Part shown: piece after piece, positions 1-9,950 of the stretch | Numbering within the stretch: position 1 is the first letter of the stretch | Layout of the letters: every line of letters starts with the position of its first letter | NCBI RefSeq assembly: GCF_014280965.1 | Contig: NZ_JACODZ010000007.1 | Span: forward strand, 124,001 to 188,000 | Direction of reading: 5' to 3' | Length of the DNA stretch: 64,000 bases | DNA from: Echinicola salinicaeni | GTDB taxonomy: Bacteria > Bacteroidota > Bacteroidia > Cytophagales > Cyclobacteriaceae | Notes under the pieces: generated by a model | Database searches by the model: none | What the model was told of the DNA's origin: nothing | What the model saw: the letters and a program-made list of their open reading frames with translations, nothing else | Made by a program: the position numbers and the translations under genes

Positions 1-2
1 AC

Positions 3-3000
3 AATATTTTTTTCCAAGGAACCTCACTGGACATATTTGATTTGAGAAAGGAAAAAATTGAAAATGGCTTTGATTATACCCGCCTAAGATTCAGAAAACT
101 TTTTGGAGGTGCCAGAGATTTTGTGGCAGAAGGAAGCAACTTCAATTTTGATATAATATACTTACGTGGGCTGGAATCTACATCTGGAATGGAATTCCAA
201 CAGCTGAGGACCCTATTCAGCTATTCTCCACAAGAAATGGAATTTCAGAATCTTTATTTCAAGTCTAATGAAACCATTATAAAAAATTACCTGAAATTCA
301 GCTACGAGAACATCAAGTCTTTAAGTGACTTCAACAATCAGGTAAATATTTTTGCCGAATTGGATGAATCGGTTTTGGATATTAAAGACCTGAAATATTT
401 CACCAGTAAGATCCCTGACTTTGATGACAAAATCTATTTGAGCGGGCAAATAACGGGAAAGGTGAGTGACCTGTTTTCTGAAGAACTGTTGATTCGTTTT
501 GGAAAAAGAAGTGCGCTTTTCGGGAAGTTCAATATCGATGGACTACCCAAATTAGATAGCACTTTTTTCCAGCTTTCCTTAGTTAACTCCACCGTAAACA
601 GCACAGACCTTGCCCCTTACCTAGATGAAAAAGGCAGCAAGGAGATCAACAAATTCAAAACATTTTTCTTTGACGCGGATTTTACCGGTTACCTCACCCG
701 TTTTCAGACACAGGGAGAATTCAGGACTCAAATTGGTGATTTCACTGGAAAGCTAAACTACCTGATAGACAAAGGACAACCTCGGTATTATGGACAACTT
801 AGCTTAATGGATTTCAACTTGGGCACAATCATGGAAGACCCAAAAACTTTCCAAAAAGTCAGTCTAAAAGGAAATCTCAGGGGAACTGGAACAACACTGG
901 AAACCGCATTATTAGAATTGGATACCAAAGTAAGTAAAATTGGTGTTTTAGGCTATAATTACTCTGGGATAGAAACCAATGCCACTTTTGGTAAAGACCT
1001 ATTCAGGGGACAATTGACAGTAGATGATCCCAATCTAAAAATGAATATTAACGGTATACTTGACCTAAGAGATCAAAAGGATTCTGCTAGGCTTACCGCC
1101 AGGTTAGACACGGCCTATCTCAAAGCCATTAACCTTACAGATAAAGAATTTTTCGTTAGCGGCGGAGTAGAACTGGACACTAAAGGCACCGATGTAGACG
1201 AAGTTGAAGGCATAGCGAGATTCAAGGATTTATTGATTAGTCATGATGGCCGAAGCCTCTCTATTGACAATTTCTTCTTTCAGTCTGTTTTTACTGAGGA
1301 TTCAAGGATGATTTCCCTTAACTCAGACTTACTGGTAGCCAGTATCTCAGGGAACTTCCAGTCAAAGAAAGTTTACAGTGACATCCAGCTTTTACTCGAC
1401 AATTATCTGGCCATCCTCACCAATTCAGAAATTCAAACTGAAGAAGAATCGCCTGAAGACTTCGAAGAATACAATATTGATATCAACATGAACTTATTCG
1501 ATATCAATCCCATCATCAACCTCTATGAACCTTCCCTCTATATTTCTAAAAACACCTCAGTGGAAGGAGCCTTTTATCAAACAGCAGAAAACACCATTTT
1601 CAACTTTTATTCAGGAATTGACACCATTCAATACGATAACAAAATATTTCTAGAAAACGACTTAGACTTCAACACTTCTAAAATCAGGAACTCAAGAGAG
1701 GTTTTGGCTGCTTGCTATGTCAATTCCAAAGAGCAACAGCTCACCCCCGACATCAACTTTAACTACCTAAGCTTAGAAGCCATTTGGAATGAGTCTGCAA
1801 TAGATTTCAACCTTAATATTGATCAACTTAAAACTGAAAGCTATGCAAGGATCAAAAGTGAAATCCAGCTTTCCAAAACCAATACGAATATAATTTTTGA
1901 ACCATCGGAAATCAAAATCCTTGATAACTATTGGGAGTTTGACCCTGATAATTCCATTACAATATCTGAGGAACAAATTGACTTTGACAATCTAAAACTT
2001 TTTCATGAAGACCAGTATTTGGCCTTCAATGGCCGTATTAATGACAACCCTGATGAGATTCTAGGATTTGAAATCCACGATGTAAATATGGATTTCCTTA
2101 ATACTTTTGATAATAAGGAATATAAAGGCAGGGCCAATGGAATATTTGCTCTAAACAGTTTTAGTGAACGCACTGGAACTTATGGAAGCCTTAGCATTGA
2201 CAGCTTATATATCAATAAGTTCCTAATCGGTAATATAGAAGCGGCTACCTACTTCCAGGATGATAAAATGAATCTCAACCTGGCAAATTACAGAAACAGT
2301 AACAAAAACATCGAGGTAAAAGGGTATATAGATACCATGGATGACCAAATTAATTTGGACGGAAAGCTAGAAAACACCAATCTTGACATTTTAGAACCTT
2401 TTCTTTCCACATACCTTACAGAATTTGGAGGAACTGTTTCTGGCGACCTAAAGATGACTGGCACACTCAATCAACCTAATATTGAAGGAATTGGAAAAAT
2501 TAGCGGTGGTGCTGTTCGGGTAAATTATCTCAACACCTATTACACCGTGGACGGTAATATCAATTTCACCCCTAATGAAATAAGTTTCAGGGGGCTGAAT
2601 GTTACTGATGTCCAGAAAAACACAGCCAGAATGAGCGGAGGAATAGCCCATGATGCCTTCCGGAACTTTGTGTTGGACATATCTTCCGACCTCAACAATT
2701 TCCAAGTACTCAATACATCTGCCAGGGATAATGACCTCTTTTATGGTACAGCATATGCCAGCGGTACACTGAAGATCTTTGGTGCAGCCTCCAACTTGGA
2801 CATAACTGCAAATGCCACCACCCAACCCAATACCAAAATTTATATCCCTATAGGTGAATCAGAAGGTCAAAACCAAGAAGAATTTATCAATATCATCAAT
2901 GTAAGGGATACCACTCGAGAAATCAAAATAGAGGAAACAGTCGAAAAGCTTGCCATCAATAATGTAAGGATGAATTTTGTATTGGATGTCACTCCTGATG

Positions 3001-4139
3001 CCTATACTGAAATTCAAATTGACCCAAGAACCGGTGAAAATATCCAAGGAAGAGGCAAAGGTATACTTAACCTTAATATTGATACACAAGGTGAATTCAC
3101 CATGACAGGGGATTATGAAATCGTAGACGCTAAATACAATTTCTCACTTTATAATATCATTAACAGACAATTTGAGATTCTCCCTGGAGGACGAATCTCT
3201 TGGTATGGTGACCCTTATGAAGGTGTCATGGATATTGAGGCTACTTATGAGGAAAATGTATCGCTCACCAGCTTGCAAAACACCCAAAATGGCAGTCCGG
3301 AATTTGAAAACTCGCAACTATATAGAAGATATCCTGTAAAGGTAATCATGGATCTAAACGGTCCCCTGCTATCTCCAGATATCAACTTTGACTTTGACTT
3401 TTCTGAGTTTCCAGAAGGAGAATCACAAACTACCATTTCTGCTTTCAAAAACAGAATAGCCAATGATGAACAAGAAAAAAACAGACAGGTCTTCTCACTG
3501 ATCATGCTGAGAAGGTTTTCCCCAGAAGGACAGTTTAACAGTGCTGGCATTGGTTTTTCTAATCTGAGCCAATTAGTTTCTTCCCAGCTAAACGCACTCA
3601 TTTCGCAGGTAGATCAAAATCTGGAAATCAATATCGATTTGGCTTCACTGGACAATTCAGCACTGGAAACCTTCCAGTTAAGGGTTGCCTATACTTTCTT
3701 GGATGGCCGTTTGAGAGTAACTAGAGATGGAAGCTTTACAGACCCTCAGGGAAATGCAGATTTAGGCAGCATTGCCGGTGACTGGCAGGCTGAGTACCTG
3801 ATCACCAATGATGGACGGTATAGAGTCAGAATTTATAATAGAAATAATTTCAGCAACCTATCCACATTGAATATCGACAGGGTCAATACTTATGGGGTAT
3901 CTGTTTCGCAAACCTTATTATTCAGCTCCCTAAAGGAACTTTTCCAAAATATCAGCAAAAAGAAAAAAGAGAAATTACTGATCAATGACACTGATGATTT
4001 TCTTCGGTATGACTATCAGGATAATACACAGCGCCCTGATGACTCTAACCCTGAAACCCCAGATGATCTCCCTAAGATTAATATACTGGAATCCAGACCG
4101 ATTGAGGAGAATATTAAAGAAGAACCAAACAATAAGTAG
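3..4139 (+). CDS. tamB: TamB-family translocation/assembly module protein (5' end outside window)
   Basis: Large inner-membrane-anchored periplasmic protein of the TamB/AsmA-like superfamily, which bridges inner and outer membrane and helps outer-membrane protein insertion or phospholipid transport. The reading frame is open to the window edge, and the first possible start inside (TTG at 42) is not convincing, so the N-terminus with its membrane anchor is missing; about 1,379 codons are visible. The sequence is almost entirely amphipathic beta-strand repeats. The C-terminal TamB domain lies at roughly residues 1000-1290 counted from base 42 (GDYEIVDAKYNF, then GGRISWYGDPYEGVMDIEATY), followed by a charged low-complexity tail. 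Family assignment is confident. Precise function in Bacteroidota is inferred, and no tamA/bamA-like partner is visible in the window. Confidence 0.88.
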   Translation, partial: NIFFQGTSLDIFDLRKEKIENGFDYTRLRFRKLFGGARDFVAEGSNFNFDIIYLRGLESTSGMEFQQLRTLFSYSPQEMEFQNLYFKSNETIIKNYLKFSYENIKSLSDFNNQVNIFAELDESVLDIKDLKYFTSKIPDFDDKIYLSGQITGKVSDLFSEELLIRFGKRSALFGKFNIDGLPKLDSTFFQLSLVNSTVNSTDLAPYLDEKGSKEINKFKTFFFDADFTGYLTRFQTQGEFRTQIGDFTGKLNYLIDKGQPRYYGQLSLMDFNLGTIMEDPKTFQKVSLKGNLRGTGTTLETALLELDTKVSKIGVLGYNYSGIETNATFGKDLFRGQLTVDDPNLKMNINGILDLRDQKDSARLTARLDTAYLKAINLTDKEFFVSGGVELDTKGTDVDEVEGIARFKDLLISHDGRSLSIDNFFFQSVFTEDSRMISLNSDLLVASISGNFQSKKVYSDIQLLLDNYLAILTNSEIQTEEESPEDFEEYNIDINMNLFDINPIINLYEPSLYISKNTSVEGAFYQTAENTIFNFYSGIDTIQYDNKIFLENDLDFNTSKIRNSREVLAACYVNSKEQQLTPDINFNYLSLEAIWNESAIDFNLNIDQLKTESYARIKSEIQLSKTNTNIIFEPSEIKILDNYWEFDPDNSITISEEQIDFDNLKLFHEDQYLAFNGRINDNPDEILGFEIHDVNMDFLNTFDNKEYKGRANGIFALNSFSERTGTYGSLSIDSLYINKFLIGNIEAATYFQDDKMNLNLANYRNSNKNIEVKGYIDTMDDQINLDGKLENTNLDILEPFLSTYLTEFGGTVSGDLKMTGTLNQPNIEGIGKISGGAVRVNYLNTYYTVDGNINFTPNEISFRGLNVTDVQKNTARMSGGIAHDAFRNFVLDISSDLNNFQVLNTSARDNDLFYGTAYASGTLKIFGAASNLDITANATTQPNTKIYIPIGESEGQNQEEFINIINVRDTTREIKIEETVEKLAINNVRMNFVLDVTPDAYTEIQIDPRTGENIQGRGKGILNLNIDTQGEFTMTGDYEIVDAKYNFSLYNIINRQFEILPGGRISWYGDPYEGVMDIEATYEENVSLTSLQNTQNGSPEFENSQLYRRYPVKVIMDLNGPLLSPDINFDFDFSEFPEGESQTTISAFKNRIANDEQEKNRQVFSLIMLRRFSPEGQFNSAGIGFSNLSQLVSSQLNALISQVDQNLEINIDLASLDNSALETFQLRVAYTFLDGRLRVTRDGSFTDPQGNADLGSIAGDWQAEYLITNDGRYRVRIYNRNNFSNLSTLNIDRVNTYGVSVSQTLLFSSLKELFQNISKKKKEKLLINDTDDFLRYDYQDNTQRPDDSNPETPDDLPKINILESRPIEENIKEEPNNK

Positions 4140-4172
4140 TATTTTTGTATTCTATCTCTAAAAAGATTTACC

Positions 4173-5468
4173 ATGGAGAAAGTATGTATTTTTTGGTTTA
4201 GAAGAGACCTTAGACTAGAAGACAATACAGGAATGTTTTATGCCTGTCAAAATGAATGTAATGTATTGCCGCTTTTTATTTTCGACACCACTATTCTAGA
4301 TGAACTCGAAGATAAAAAAGATGCAAGAGTAACCTTTATTCACCAACAGTTGATTTCTATCAACGAACAATTAAAAAAGAAAGGGGCTTCCTTAATGGTC
4401 AAACACGGGAAGCCATTGGATATATTTAAAAAGCTTTCCAAGGAATACGAGATATCCTCTGTATATACCAATAGGGATTATGAACCCTATGCATTGGAAA
4501 GAGATCAAGCAATCGAAAAATATTTAAAAAGCCATAAAATTGATTTTTTGGATTTCAAAGATCAGGTAATCTTCGAAAAAGATGAAATCCTGAATGAAAG
4601 CGGCAAATTCTATAAAGTATATACACCTTATAAAAATGCATGGCTGAAAAAGTTCAGGTCAAATCCACCACAAATTTTAACAACTGATTTCAATCATCTT
4701 TATCAAACACCTGCTTTTGAAATACCTTCATTACATGATATTGGATTTAAAGAAACTGACATCAAATTACCTCCCCTGAAGATCGACAAAGCTTTGGTCA
4801 AAACTTATGATCAAAACCGTGATTTTCCTGCTCAAGACCAAACTTCCAAACTTGGTATTCATTTGCGCTTTGGAACGATAAGCGTAAGGTCACTGGCACT
4901 GGAAGTAGCTGAATTAAATGACGTTTTTCTTAGTGAATTGATCTGGAGGGAATTCTTTATGATGATTCTTTTTCACAACCCACAAGTGATTGACCAGTCA
5001 TTTAAAAGTCAATACGACAAAATCCCTTGGCGAAATAATGAAGCAGAATTCGGAAAATGGTGTCAAGGAAAAACAGGCTATCCCATCGTAGATGCGGGCA
5101 TGCGTGAGCTAAACACTACAGGACATATGCACAATAGGGTGAGAATGATCGTGGCCAGTTTTCTTACAAAGCATCTTTTAATTGACTGGCGTTGGGGAGA
5201 AGCGTATTTTGCAAAGAAATTACTGGATTATGAGCTCGCCTCTAATAATGGCAACTGGCAGTGGGCCGCTGGAACCGGCACAGATGCACAACCTTATTTT
5301 AGGATCTTCAACCCCAGCTCGCAAATAAAAAAATTCGATAAGGACCTTGAATACATCAAAAAATGGGTCAAAGAATTCGGCTCTGACAGCTACCCTGAGC
5401 CAATAGTAGATCATAAAAAAGCGCGGGAAAGAGCGCTCAAAACATATAAATCAGCATTAGAATCATGA
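4173..5468 (+). CDS. phr: Deoxyribodipyrimidine photolyase / cryptochrome family
   Basis: Flavoprotein of the class I CPD photolyase/cryptochrome family; it uses blue light and FADH- to split cyclobutane pyrimidine dimers. 431 aa, normal for the family. The N-terminal alpha/beta antenna domain starts FWFRRDLRLEDN (about residues 8-19). The C-terminal FAD domain holds WREFFMM and the FAD/DNA signature NWQWAAGTGTDAQPYFR. ATG start at 4173; a TAnnTTTG-like -7 element (4140-4147) overlaps the end of tamB, suggesting its own promoter. It overlaps the next gene by 4 bases (ATGA), so the two are translationally coupled. Whether it repairs CPDs or acts as a cryptochrome cannot be decided from sequence alone. 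Confidence 0.93.
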   Translation: MEKVCIFWFRRDLRLEDNTGMFYACQNECNVLPLFIFDTTILDELEDKKDARVTFIHQQLISINEQLKKKGASLMVKHGKPLDIFKKLSKEYEISSVYTNRDYEPYALERDQAIEKYLKSHKIDFLDFKDQVIFEKDEILNESGKFYKVYTPYKNAWLKKFRSNPPQILTTDFNHLYQTPAFEIPSLHDIGFKETDIKLPPLKIDKALVKTYDQNRDFPAQDQTSKLGIHLRFGTISVRSLALEVAELNDVFLSELIWREFFMMILFHNPQVIDQSFKSQYDKIPWRNNEAEFGKWCQGKTGYPIVDAGMRELNTTGHMHNRVRMIVASFLTKHLLIDWRWGEAYFAKKLLDYELASNNGNWQWAAGTGTDAQPYFRIFNPSSQIKKFDKDLEYIKKWVKEFGSDSYPEPIVDHKKARERALKTYKSALES

Positions 5469-6424
5469 ATATTGGAGATAAGGTGCGCTTACTGCACGGA
5501 AATGAGGAAGGAACCATTACCAAAATTTCAAGTGGTGGAAGAATAGAAATTGAAATTGAGGACGGTTTTAGAATCCCTGCGATGAAAAATGAAGTGGTGG
5601 TGATTCATGAAACCGAAAAACAATATTTCGGAAGTGATGGCTCCAAGGCTATAGAAAAAGAAAATCCACTTCCAGCTGCCAAAAGCATTAAAACGAGCGA
5701 AGGTTTATATTTGAGCTATGTTACTATCAACGATAAAACCCTGAGCCTCCACTTGATCAATAATACCGAAAAGGATTATGTCTTTATGGCTTCTGATATT
5801 TTTGGAGAAAACTCCAAAACACTCTCTTCAGGAACCATCAGTGCACTAAGTTCTAAAAAGTTGGATGAAAAATCCATTCCACAGTTTGAAAACTGGCCTC
5901 CGCTTTTTCTGCAATTTATTCCTATTAACCATCGGGCGGAGAAAACCATTGCCCCTTTTGAGAAAAAAGTAAAGTTCAAAGCTTCTTCTTTTTTCAAAAA
6001 TCAGCAAGTAGCACCAGTAACTGGGAAAAAGGGATATTTATTTGCCATTGATCAGCAAACACGGGCTTTGGATATCAACAAGCTTAATCAGGAGCTCAAC
6101 AAGGGCAAGGAAGAGGAACCCGTAAGCCAACAATTCAAGCGACCAGAAAAGCAAATTGATCTTCACATAGAAAAACTCACAAAGGATCACGAGTTTATGA
6201 GCAATACAGAAATGCTTAAACTCCAAATGGAAACATTTGAAAAAAATTTAAATTATGCTATCGCTACTGGAATGGATGAAATCACCTTTATACATGGTTT
6301 GGGCAATGGGGTTCTTCGAAAAGAAATTCATAAATACCTCAGTCAATTGGAAAATATTAAGTATTTTCAAGATACCCAAAAGAGCCGATTTGGATATGGT
6401 GCCACTCTTGTACGTATAAATTAG
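5465..6424 (+). CDS. DUF2027 / Smr-domain protein (MutS2-like C-terminus)
   Basis: 319-residue protein with three parts: an N-terminal small beta-barrel (1-60) of the kind that precedes DUF2027, a DUF2027 beta-rich middle (about 65-200), and a C-terminal Smr domain (about 230-319) with the typical IDLHIEKL and HGLGNGVLRKEI motifs. Smr domains are nucleases or nucleic-acid binders related to the MutS2 C-terminus; the MutS ATPase is absent. This architecture is characteristic of Bacteroidota, where the role is unknown. The start ATG overlaps the photolyase stop by 4 bases, and the next gene follows after 6 bases. The coupling with a DNA-repair gene makes a nucleic-acid role plausible, but this is inference. 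Confidence 0.85.
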   Translation: MNIGDKVRLLHGNEEGTITKISSGGRIEIEIEDGFRIPAMKNEVVVIHETEKQYFGSDGSKAIEKENPLPAAKSIKTSEGLYLSYVTINDKTLSLHLINNTEKDYVFMASDIFGENSKTLSSGTISALSSKKLDEKSIPQFENWPPLFLQFIPINHRAEKTIAPFEKKVKFKASSFFKNQQVAPVTGKKGYLFAIDQQTRALDINKLNQELNKGKEEEPVSQQFKRPEKQIDLHIEKLTKDHEFMSNTEMLKLQMETFEKNLNYAIATGMDEITFIHGLGNGVLRKEIHKYLSQLENIKYFQDTQKSRFGYGATLVRIN

Positions 6425-6430
6425 ACCAAA

Positions 6431-7270
6431 ATGCAAGTTCAACAAGTTTCTCCGATATTTCAGCTCTTCGACCAGCAATACACCATTGCAAAAAAGCTTT
6501 TCACCTCGCTTGCCAAACAATTTAAATCCAAAAAAGCCATTGAGCTGGAGGAGAAACTAATCTTTTTGGAAATCTATATAGACTTGTTGAGCCGAATCCA
6601 TTTCAATGAAAAAAAATTGAAATTCGAATTATTTGGCCCCTATAAACAGCTTTTTAAAGCGCTTAAGAAGGTGTTACATATTAAGCTTATCCAACAAGCA
6701 TTAGGAACAACATCTGCCAAATCCAACCTCAGTTATAAATCCTATGAAAAGATCCTCTTAAAGGATAAAAATAAGATATATACGGATGCCTATGACATCA
6801 TTATGGGTACTCCTCTAGAAGTATGGGAAGCGCTATATAAAGAGGCTTTTGAATTTAGCAAAGCCCTGAAGCCTCTTCAGATCAACACTTCAACCACCCA
6901 AATCATCAATGAAGAACTAGGTTTCTTCAAGTTTGACAGTGAAACAAAACTTGAAGCAAAAGAAATCAAGGATATTTATGAAGGACTTCAAGTGATTATC
7001 ACCCTTGAAAATGTAAGAATAGTCTCAGGCCTCAATGCCACTTTTACAGAACTCGTTCACGAGCATATGAACCAGCTCAGCCAACTTTTGTACAAATGGT
7101 ATCAAAATCACCTTTTCTTGCAACACCTTACTTTTGTACATTCCAATACAGAAGAAACGCCATCTAAAAAATACCTGGACCTGATCCATACCTTAAAAAG
7201 CAACAAAAAAAAGCTAACCACCAAAGTGGTTAGCAAATCCCATCATTTGTTCACAAATATTCTAGGATAA
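6431..7270 (+). CDS. Hypothetical protein, predominantly helical
   Basis: 279-residue soluble-looking protein, rich in Lys, Leu and Ile, with no signal peptide or obvious membrane segment. I do not recognise a family. Composition and spacing suggest an all-alpha fold. It begins 6 bases after the Smr-protein gene and is almost certainly cotranscribed with photolyase and the Smr gene. Its last 20 codons overlap a perfect 9-bp hairpin that serves as terminator for the convergent gene on the other strand, so the Lys-rich C-terminus (SNKKKLTTKVVS) may be shaped partly by that second function. A real gene is likely because codon usage and operon spacing match its neighbours. Confidence 0.7.
   Translation: MQVQQVSPIFQLFDQQYTIAKKLFTSLAKQFKSKKAIELEEKLIFLEIYIDLLSRIHFNEKKLKFELFGPYKQLFKALKKVLHIKLIQQALGTTSAKSNLSYKSYEKILLKDKNKIYTDAYDIIMGTPLEVWEALYKEAFEFSKALKPLQINTSTTQIINEELGFFKFDSETKLEAKEIKDIYEGLQVIITLENVRIVSGLNATFTELVHEHMNQLSQLLYKWYQNHLFLQHLTFVHSNTEETPSKKYLDLIHTLKSNKKKLTTKVVSKSHHLFTNILG
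7205..7234 (-). terminator. Intrinsic terminator of the cystathionine synthase/lyase gene
   Basis: Perfect 9-bp inverted repeat (7213-7221 with 7226-7234, 4-base loop). On the minus strand it is followed by eight T residues (7212 down to 7205). It lies about 58 bases past the minus-strand stop codon and entirely within the 3' coding end of the convergent 279-aa gene. Confidence 0.85.
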
Positions 7271-7291
7271 TCTTCAAGGAAGTAGTTCTTT

Positions 7292-8452
7292 TTATAGCTT
7301 ATCCAAGGCCTGTGCAAGGTCATTCTTAAGATCTTCAGCATCTTCAACACCCACGCTCAATCGAATTAATGAATCTGATAAACCTACTTTCTCCCTCTCT
7401 GCTTTGGGAATGCTGGCATGGGTCATCGTGGCCGGATGGCCGCAAAGTGATTCCACCCCTCCAAGAGATTCAGCCAAAGAAAAATAATGTAGATTTTCCA
7501 ATACTTTTTTAGCGTCCTCAATGTTGTTGCCTTTGATGGTGAATGAAATCATGCCCCCAAAACCACGCATTTGCTCAAGGGCAACATCATGATTAGGATG
7601 GTCCTCAAATCCAGGCCAGAAAACCTTATCCACTTTTGGATGATTTCTCAGGTAACCAGCTATGGTTTTTCCATTTTGGCAGTGACGTTCCATTCTCAAA
7701 TGCAAGGTTTTGATCCCTCTTAAGACCAAGAAACAATCTTGTGGACCAGGAGTGGCACCGCAAGAATTCTGGATAAAAGCCAAATCTTCAGCCAATTTAT
7801 CATTATTGACCACTAGGGCTCCCATAACCACATCAGAATGACCTCCTAAATACTTGGTAACTGAATGCATCACCAAATCAGCTCCTAAATCCAATGGGTT
7901 TTGCAGAAATGGTGTAGCAAAAGTATTGTCCACTCCTAATAGCACATCATGCTTTTGAGCTATTGCTGCCAATGCCTTTATATCCACAATATTCATCATC
8001 GGATTAGTAGGTGTTTCGGCCCAAATCATCCTTGTATTTTCAGTAATATATTTCTCTATTGAGGCAGGGTCCTCCATTGGGACAAAATGAAATTTGATAC
8101 CAAATTTGGCAAACACCTTAGTAAAAATTCGATAAGAACCACCATATAGATCATTGGTACTGATGATTTCATCTCCAGGATTAAACAACTTAATTACCGC
8201 ATCTATAGCTCCAAGGCCTGAAGAAAAACACAGCCCATGTTTGCCATTTTCCAAGGCTGCAAGACTGTTCTGCAAAGCTGTCCTAGTTGGATTATGCGTT
8301 CTGGAATATTCATAGCCCTGATGATCTCCGGGAGACGTCTGAACATAAGTTGAAGTTTGAAAAATAGGAGTCATGATAGCTCCGGTAGATGGGTCTGGTT
8401 CCACACCTGCATGGATTACTTTTGTTCCAAATTTCATATTATTATTCGTCAT
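7292..8452 (-). CDS. Cystathionine gamma-synthase / gamma-lyase family PLP enzyme
   Basis: 386-residue Cys/Met-metabolism PLP enzyme (trans-sulfuration family, fold type I aminotransferase-like). The PLP-lysine motif [12 protein letters not shown] lies at about residue 200, and the phosphate-binding/substrate region has [11 protein letters not shown] near residue 48. The C-terminal Arg region is [11 protein letters not shown]. The enzyme either joins O-acyl-homoserine and cysteine (synthase, metB) or cleaves cystathionine/cysteine (lyase); the sequence does not separate these, so no symbol is given. ATG start at 8452 is preceded by a -7-like element TAAATTTG. Monocistronic, with a clear terminator downstream. 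Cytosolic. Confidence 0.9.
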   Translation of the reverse strand: MTNNNMKFGTKVIHAGVEPDPSTGAIMTPIFQTSTYVQTSPGDHQGYEYSRTHNPTRTALQNSLAALENGKHGLCFSSGLGAIDAVIKLFNPGDEIISTNDLYGGSYRIFTKVFAKFGIKFHFVPMEDPASIEKYITENTRMIWAETPTNPMMNIVDIKALAAIAQKHDVLLGVDNTFATPFLQNPLDLGADLVMHSVTKYLGGHSDVVMGALVVNNDKLAEDLAFIQNSCGATPGPQDCFLVLRGIKTLHLRMERHCQNGKTIAGYLRNHPKVDKVFWPGFEDHPNHDVALEQMRGFGGMISFTIKGNNIEDAKKVLENLHYFSLAESLGGVESLCGHPATMTHASIPKAEREKVGLSDSLIRLSVGVEDAEDLKNDLAQALDKL

Positions 8453-8488
8453 TTGTACTTATTGCTGTTGAACTTAAATCAAAGAAAA

Positions 8489-8522
8489 CAAATTTACAGC
8501 TCTCTTCCCCATAAAACCCCAA
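8489..8522 (-). promoter_or_regulatory. Putative Bacteroidota-type promoter of the cystathionine synthase/lyase gene
   Basis: Minus strand: -7 element TAAATTTG (8496-8489) matches TAnnTTTG, with TTG (8522-8520) 23 bases upstream, slightly longer than the usual 19-21. The predicted 5' UTR is roughly 30 bases. Confidence 0.45.
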
Positions 8523-8566
8523 AAAACACTTCAAAACGAATCGCTAAAAATGCAGCATTTCCATTA

Positions 8567-9091
8567 TCAACAAGGAGACCAATATTCAAGGAAATTAAAA
8601 CGGTCGTTTACAAAGTAAAAATTATAAGCATCATCAACTAGCCAAACTATAATGCTAATCACCTCCATTTCCTTATCTATTGACCATGCATTAGCTCCTA
8701 CATCAACACTTATCTCTAAATCATCCGCCAGAGCTAAAAAAGTAGTGCTTGTGGTATTCTGATCTATTATTTGTCCTTGAAAGACTAATATCAAACCAGC
8801 TGCTTTTTCCATCTTTAGCTCATCCAAGACATAGTTCTGCTTTTCATTCCCTGTCCATTTGAAACCGTCATACTCCATAGAATAAAACACCTCTCCTTGC
8901 TCATCTGAAGACAAAAAACCACACTCATAATTGGGCGTAAGAATATTTATTGGTGCTCCAAATTGTTTTTGAATGGCTGATTTTGTAGCAGATTGTGGTA
9001 TCCCATTTAGCGTAATAATGGCTTTTTCTTGCGACAAGGCTGTAATGACAATCTTAAAGAATAAAACCAACGAGAGCATTACATTTTTCAT
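8567..9091 (-). CDS. Hypothetical secreted protein
   Basis: 174-residue protein starting with a signal peptide (MKNVMLSLVLFFKIVITALSQ, cleavage probably before Glu22). The mature part begins with a strand-rich stretch including KSAIQKQFGAP, reminiscent of small periplasmic proteins in which a short helix precedes a beta sheet, but I recognise no family. It has two Cys residues in the mature part (in YECGF and the C-terminal WSPC). ATG start at 9091 is unambiguous. It stands alone between a convergent-free gap and the divergent TVP38 gene at 9225. Function unknown; periplasmic or surface location is inferred from the signal peptide. Confidence 0.65.
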   Translation of the reverse strand: MKNVMLSLVLFFKIVITALSQEKAIITLNGIPQSATKSAIQKQFGAPINILTPNYECGFLSSDEQGEVFYSMEYDGFKWTGNEKQNYVLDELKMEKAAGLILVFQGQIIDQNTTSTTFLALADDLEISVDVGANAWSIDKEMEVISIIVWLVDDAYNFYFVNDRFNFLEYWSPC

Positions 9092-9224
9092 ATTAAAAAA
9101 ATTTAAGTTTAGATCTTAACTACGATTATTTGAATAAACAAATTACATGCCTATTTGCTAAAAAGTGTAAGATAGGAACCAAACAAAATATTTTACCTAT
9201 TTTCGACGCAGATTAGATTTAAAA

Positions 9225-9947
9225 ATGCCTGCTAAAAGCACTCCTCCCCTTATAGACCGTCTTAAAACAACTTATCATAACAACCCAGCTATGGCCTTTG
9301 CCCTGCTGTGGGTTATGATTATCCCAATCATTGGCAGCTCTCTTACCCTAAGTTTTCTTTATGAATACAGTGCTTCTCTTCCAGCGTCTATAGACCTCAT
9401 AAACATTATCGGTTTTATTATTATTGGGAGTATAATGATGGGAATTGCTTTTTGCCCCACCACTTTATTGGCCATCGTCTCTGGTTTTATATGGGGCTGG
9501 GCGGCCTTTCCTATATTGGTCTTCGCCTATTCCTTAGCTAGTTTATTGGGTTATTTTATCGGGTTAAAATTAGACCATAATAGCCTAAACATCCTTCTTG
9601 AAAGTTATCCCAAAGCCGCCATAGTAGTCCAAGAAAAAAGAAGCAAAATAGGGAACTTGATATTTTTTGTAAGGATCAGCCCTGTCATCCCTTTTGCCCT
9701 GTCCAACCTGCTCTTTGCCTTACTCAAAACAGGTTGGAAAAAGCTCTTGTTTTATGGCGTCCTGGGCATGTTGCCCAGAACCCTAATGGCCTTTAGTATT
9801 GGCGTGATGGCCGAATCATTCATGGAAGCCCTGTCAAACAGAAAAGGAAGTCTTCAGATCTTCCTTTTTCTGGGACTACTCTTGCTGAGCATCTGGGGCA
9901 TTATCCGCTTCTTCAGAAATTCTTCTTCCAGTAGTACTAAGCCTTGA
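9225..9947 (+). CDS. TVP38/TMEM64 family membrane protein
   Basis: 240-residue inner-membrane protein of the VTT (SNARE-associated, DedA-like) superfamily. Hydrophobic helices lie at about residues 25-48, 62-90, 92-115, 140-170, 173-195 and 207-230. The conserved core has FVRISPVIPFALSNLLFAL (about 148-166), containing the family's R-x-(S/T)-P-x-x-P pattern, and an upstream G-x-x-W-G-W-x-x-F segment. Related proteins act as phospholipid scramblases or transporters; the substrate here is unknown. The stop lies 3 bases from the stop of the convergent MscS gene, leaving no room for a separate terminator between them. Confidence 0.85.
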   Translation: MPAKSTPPLIDRLKTTYHNNPAMAFALLWVMIIPIIGSSLTLSFLYEYSASLPASIDLINIIGFIIIGSIMMGIAFCPTTLLAIVSGFIWGWAAFPILVFAYSLASLLGYFIGLKLDHNSLNILLESYPKAAIVVQEKRSKIGNLIFFVRISPVIPFALSNLLFALLKTGWKKLLFYGVLGMLPRTLMAFSIGVMAESFMEALSNRKGSLQIFLFLGLLLLSIWGIIRFFRNSSSSSTKP

Positions 9948-9950
9948 TTA

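Noticed and set aside
8357-8641. 94-residue plus-strand frame across the start of the cystathionine synthase/lyase gene
   Set aside because: Antisense to the real gene and its promoter; composition is not protein-like.
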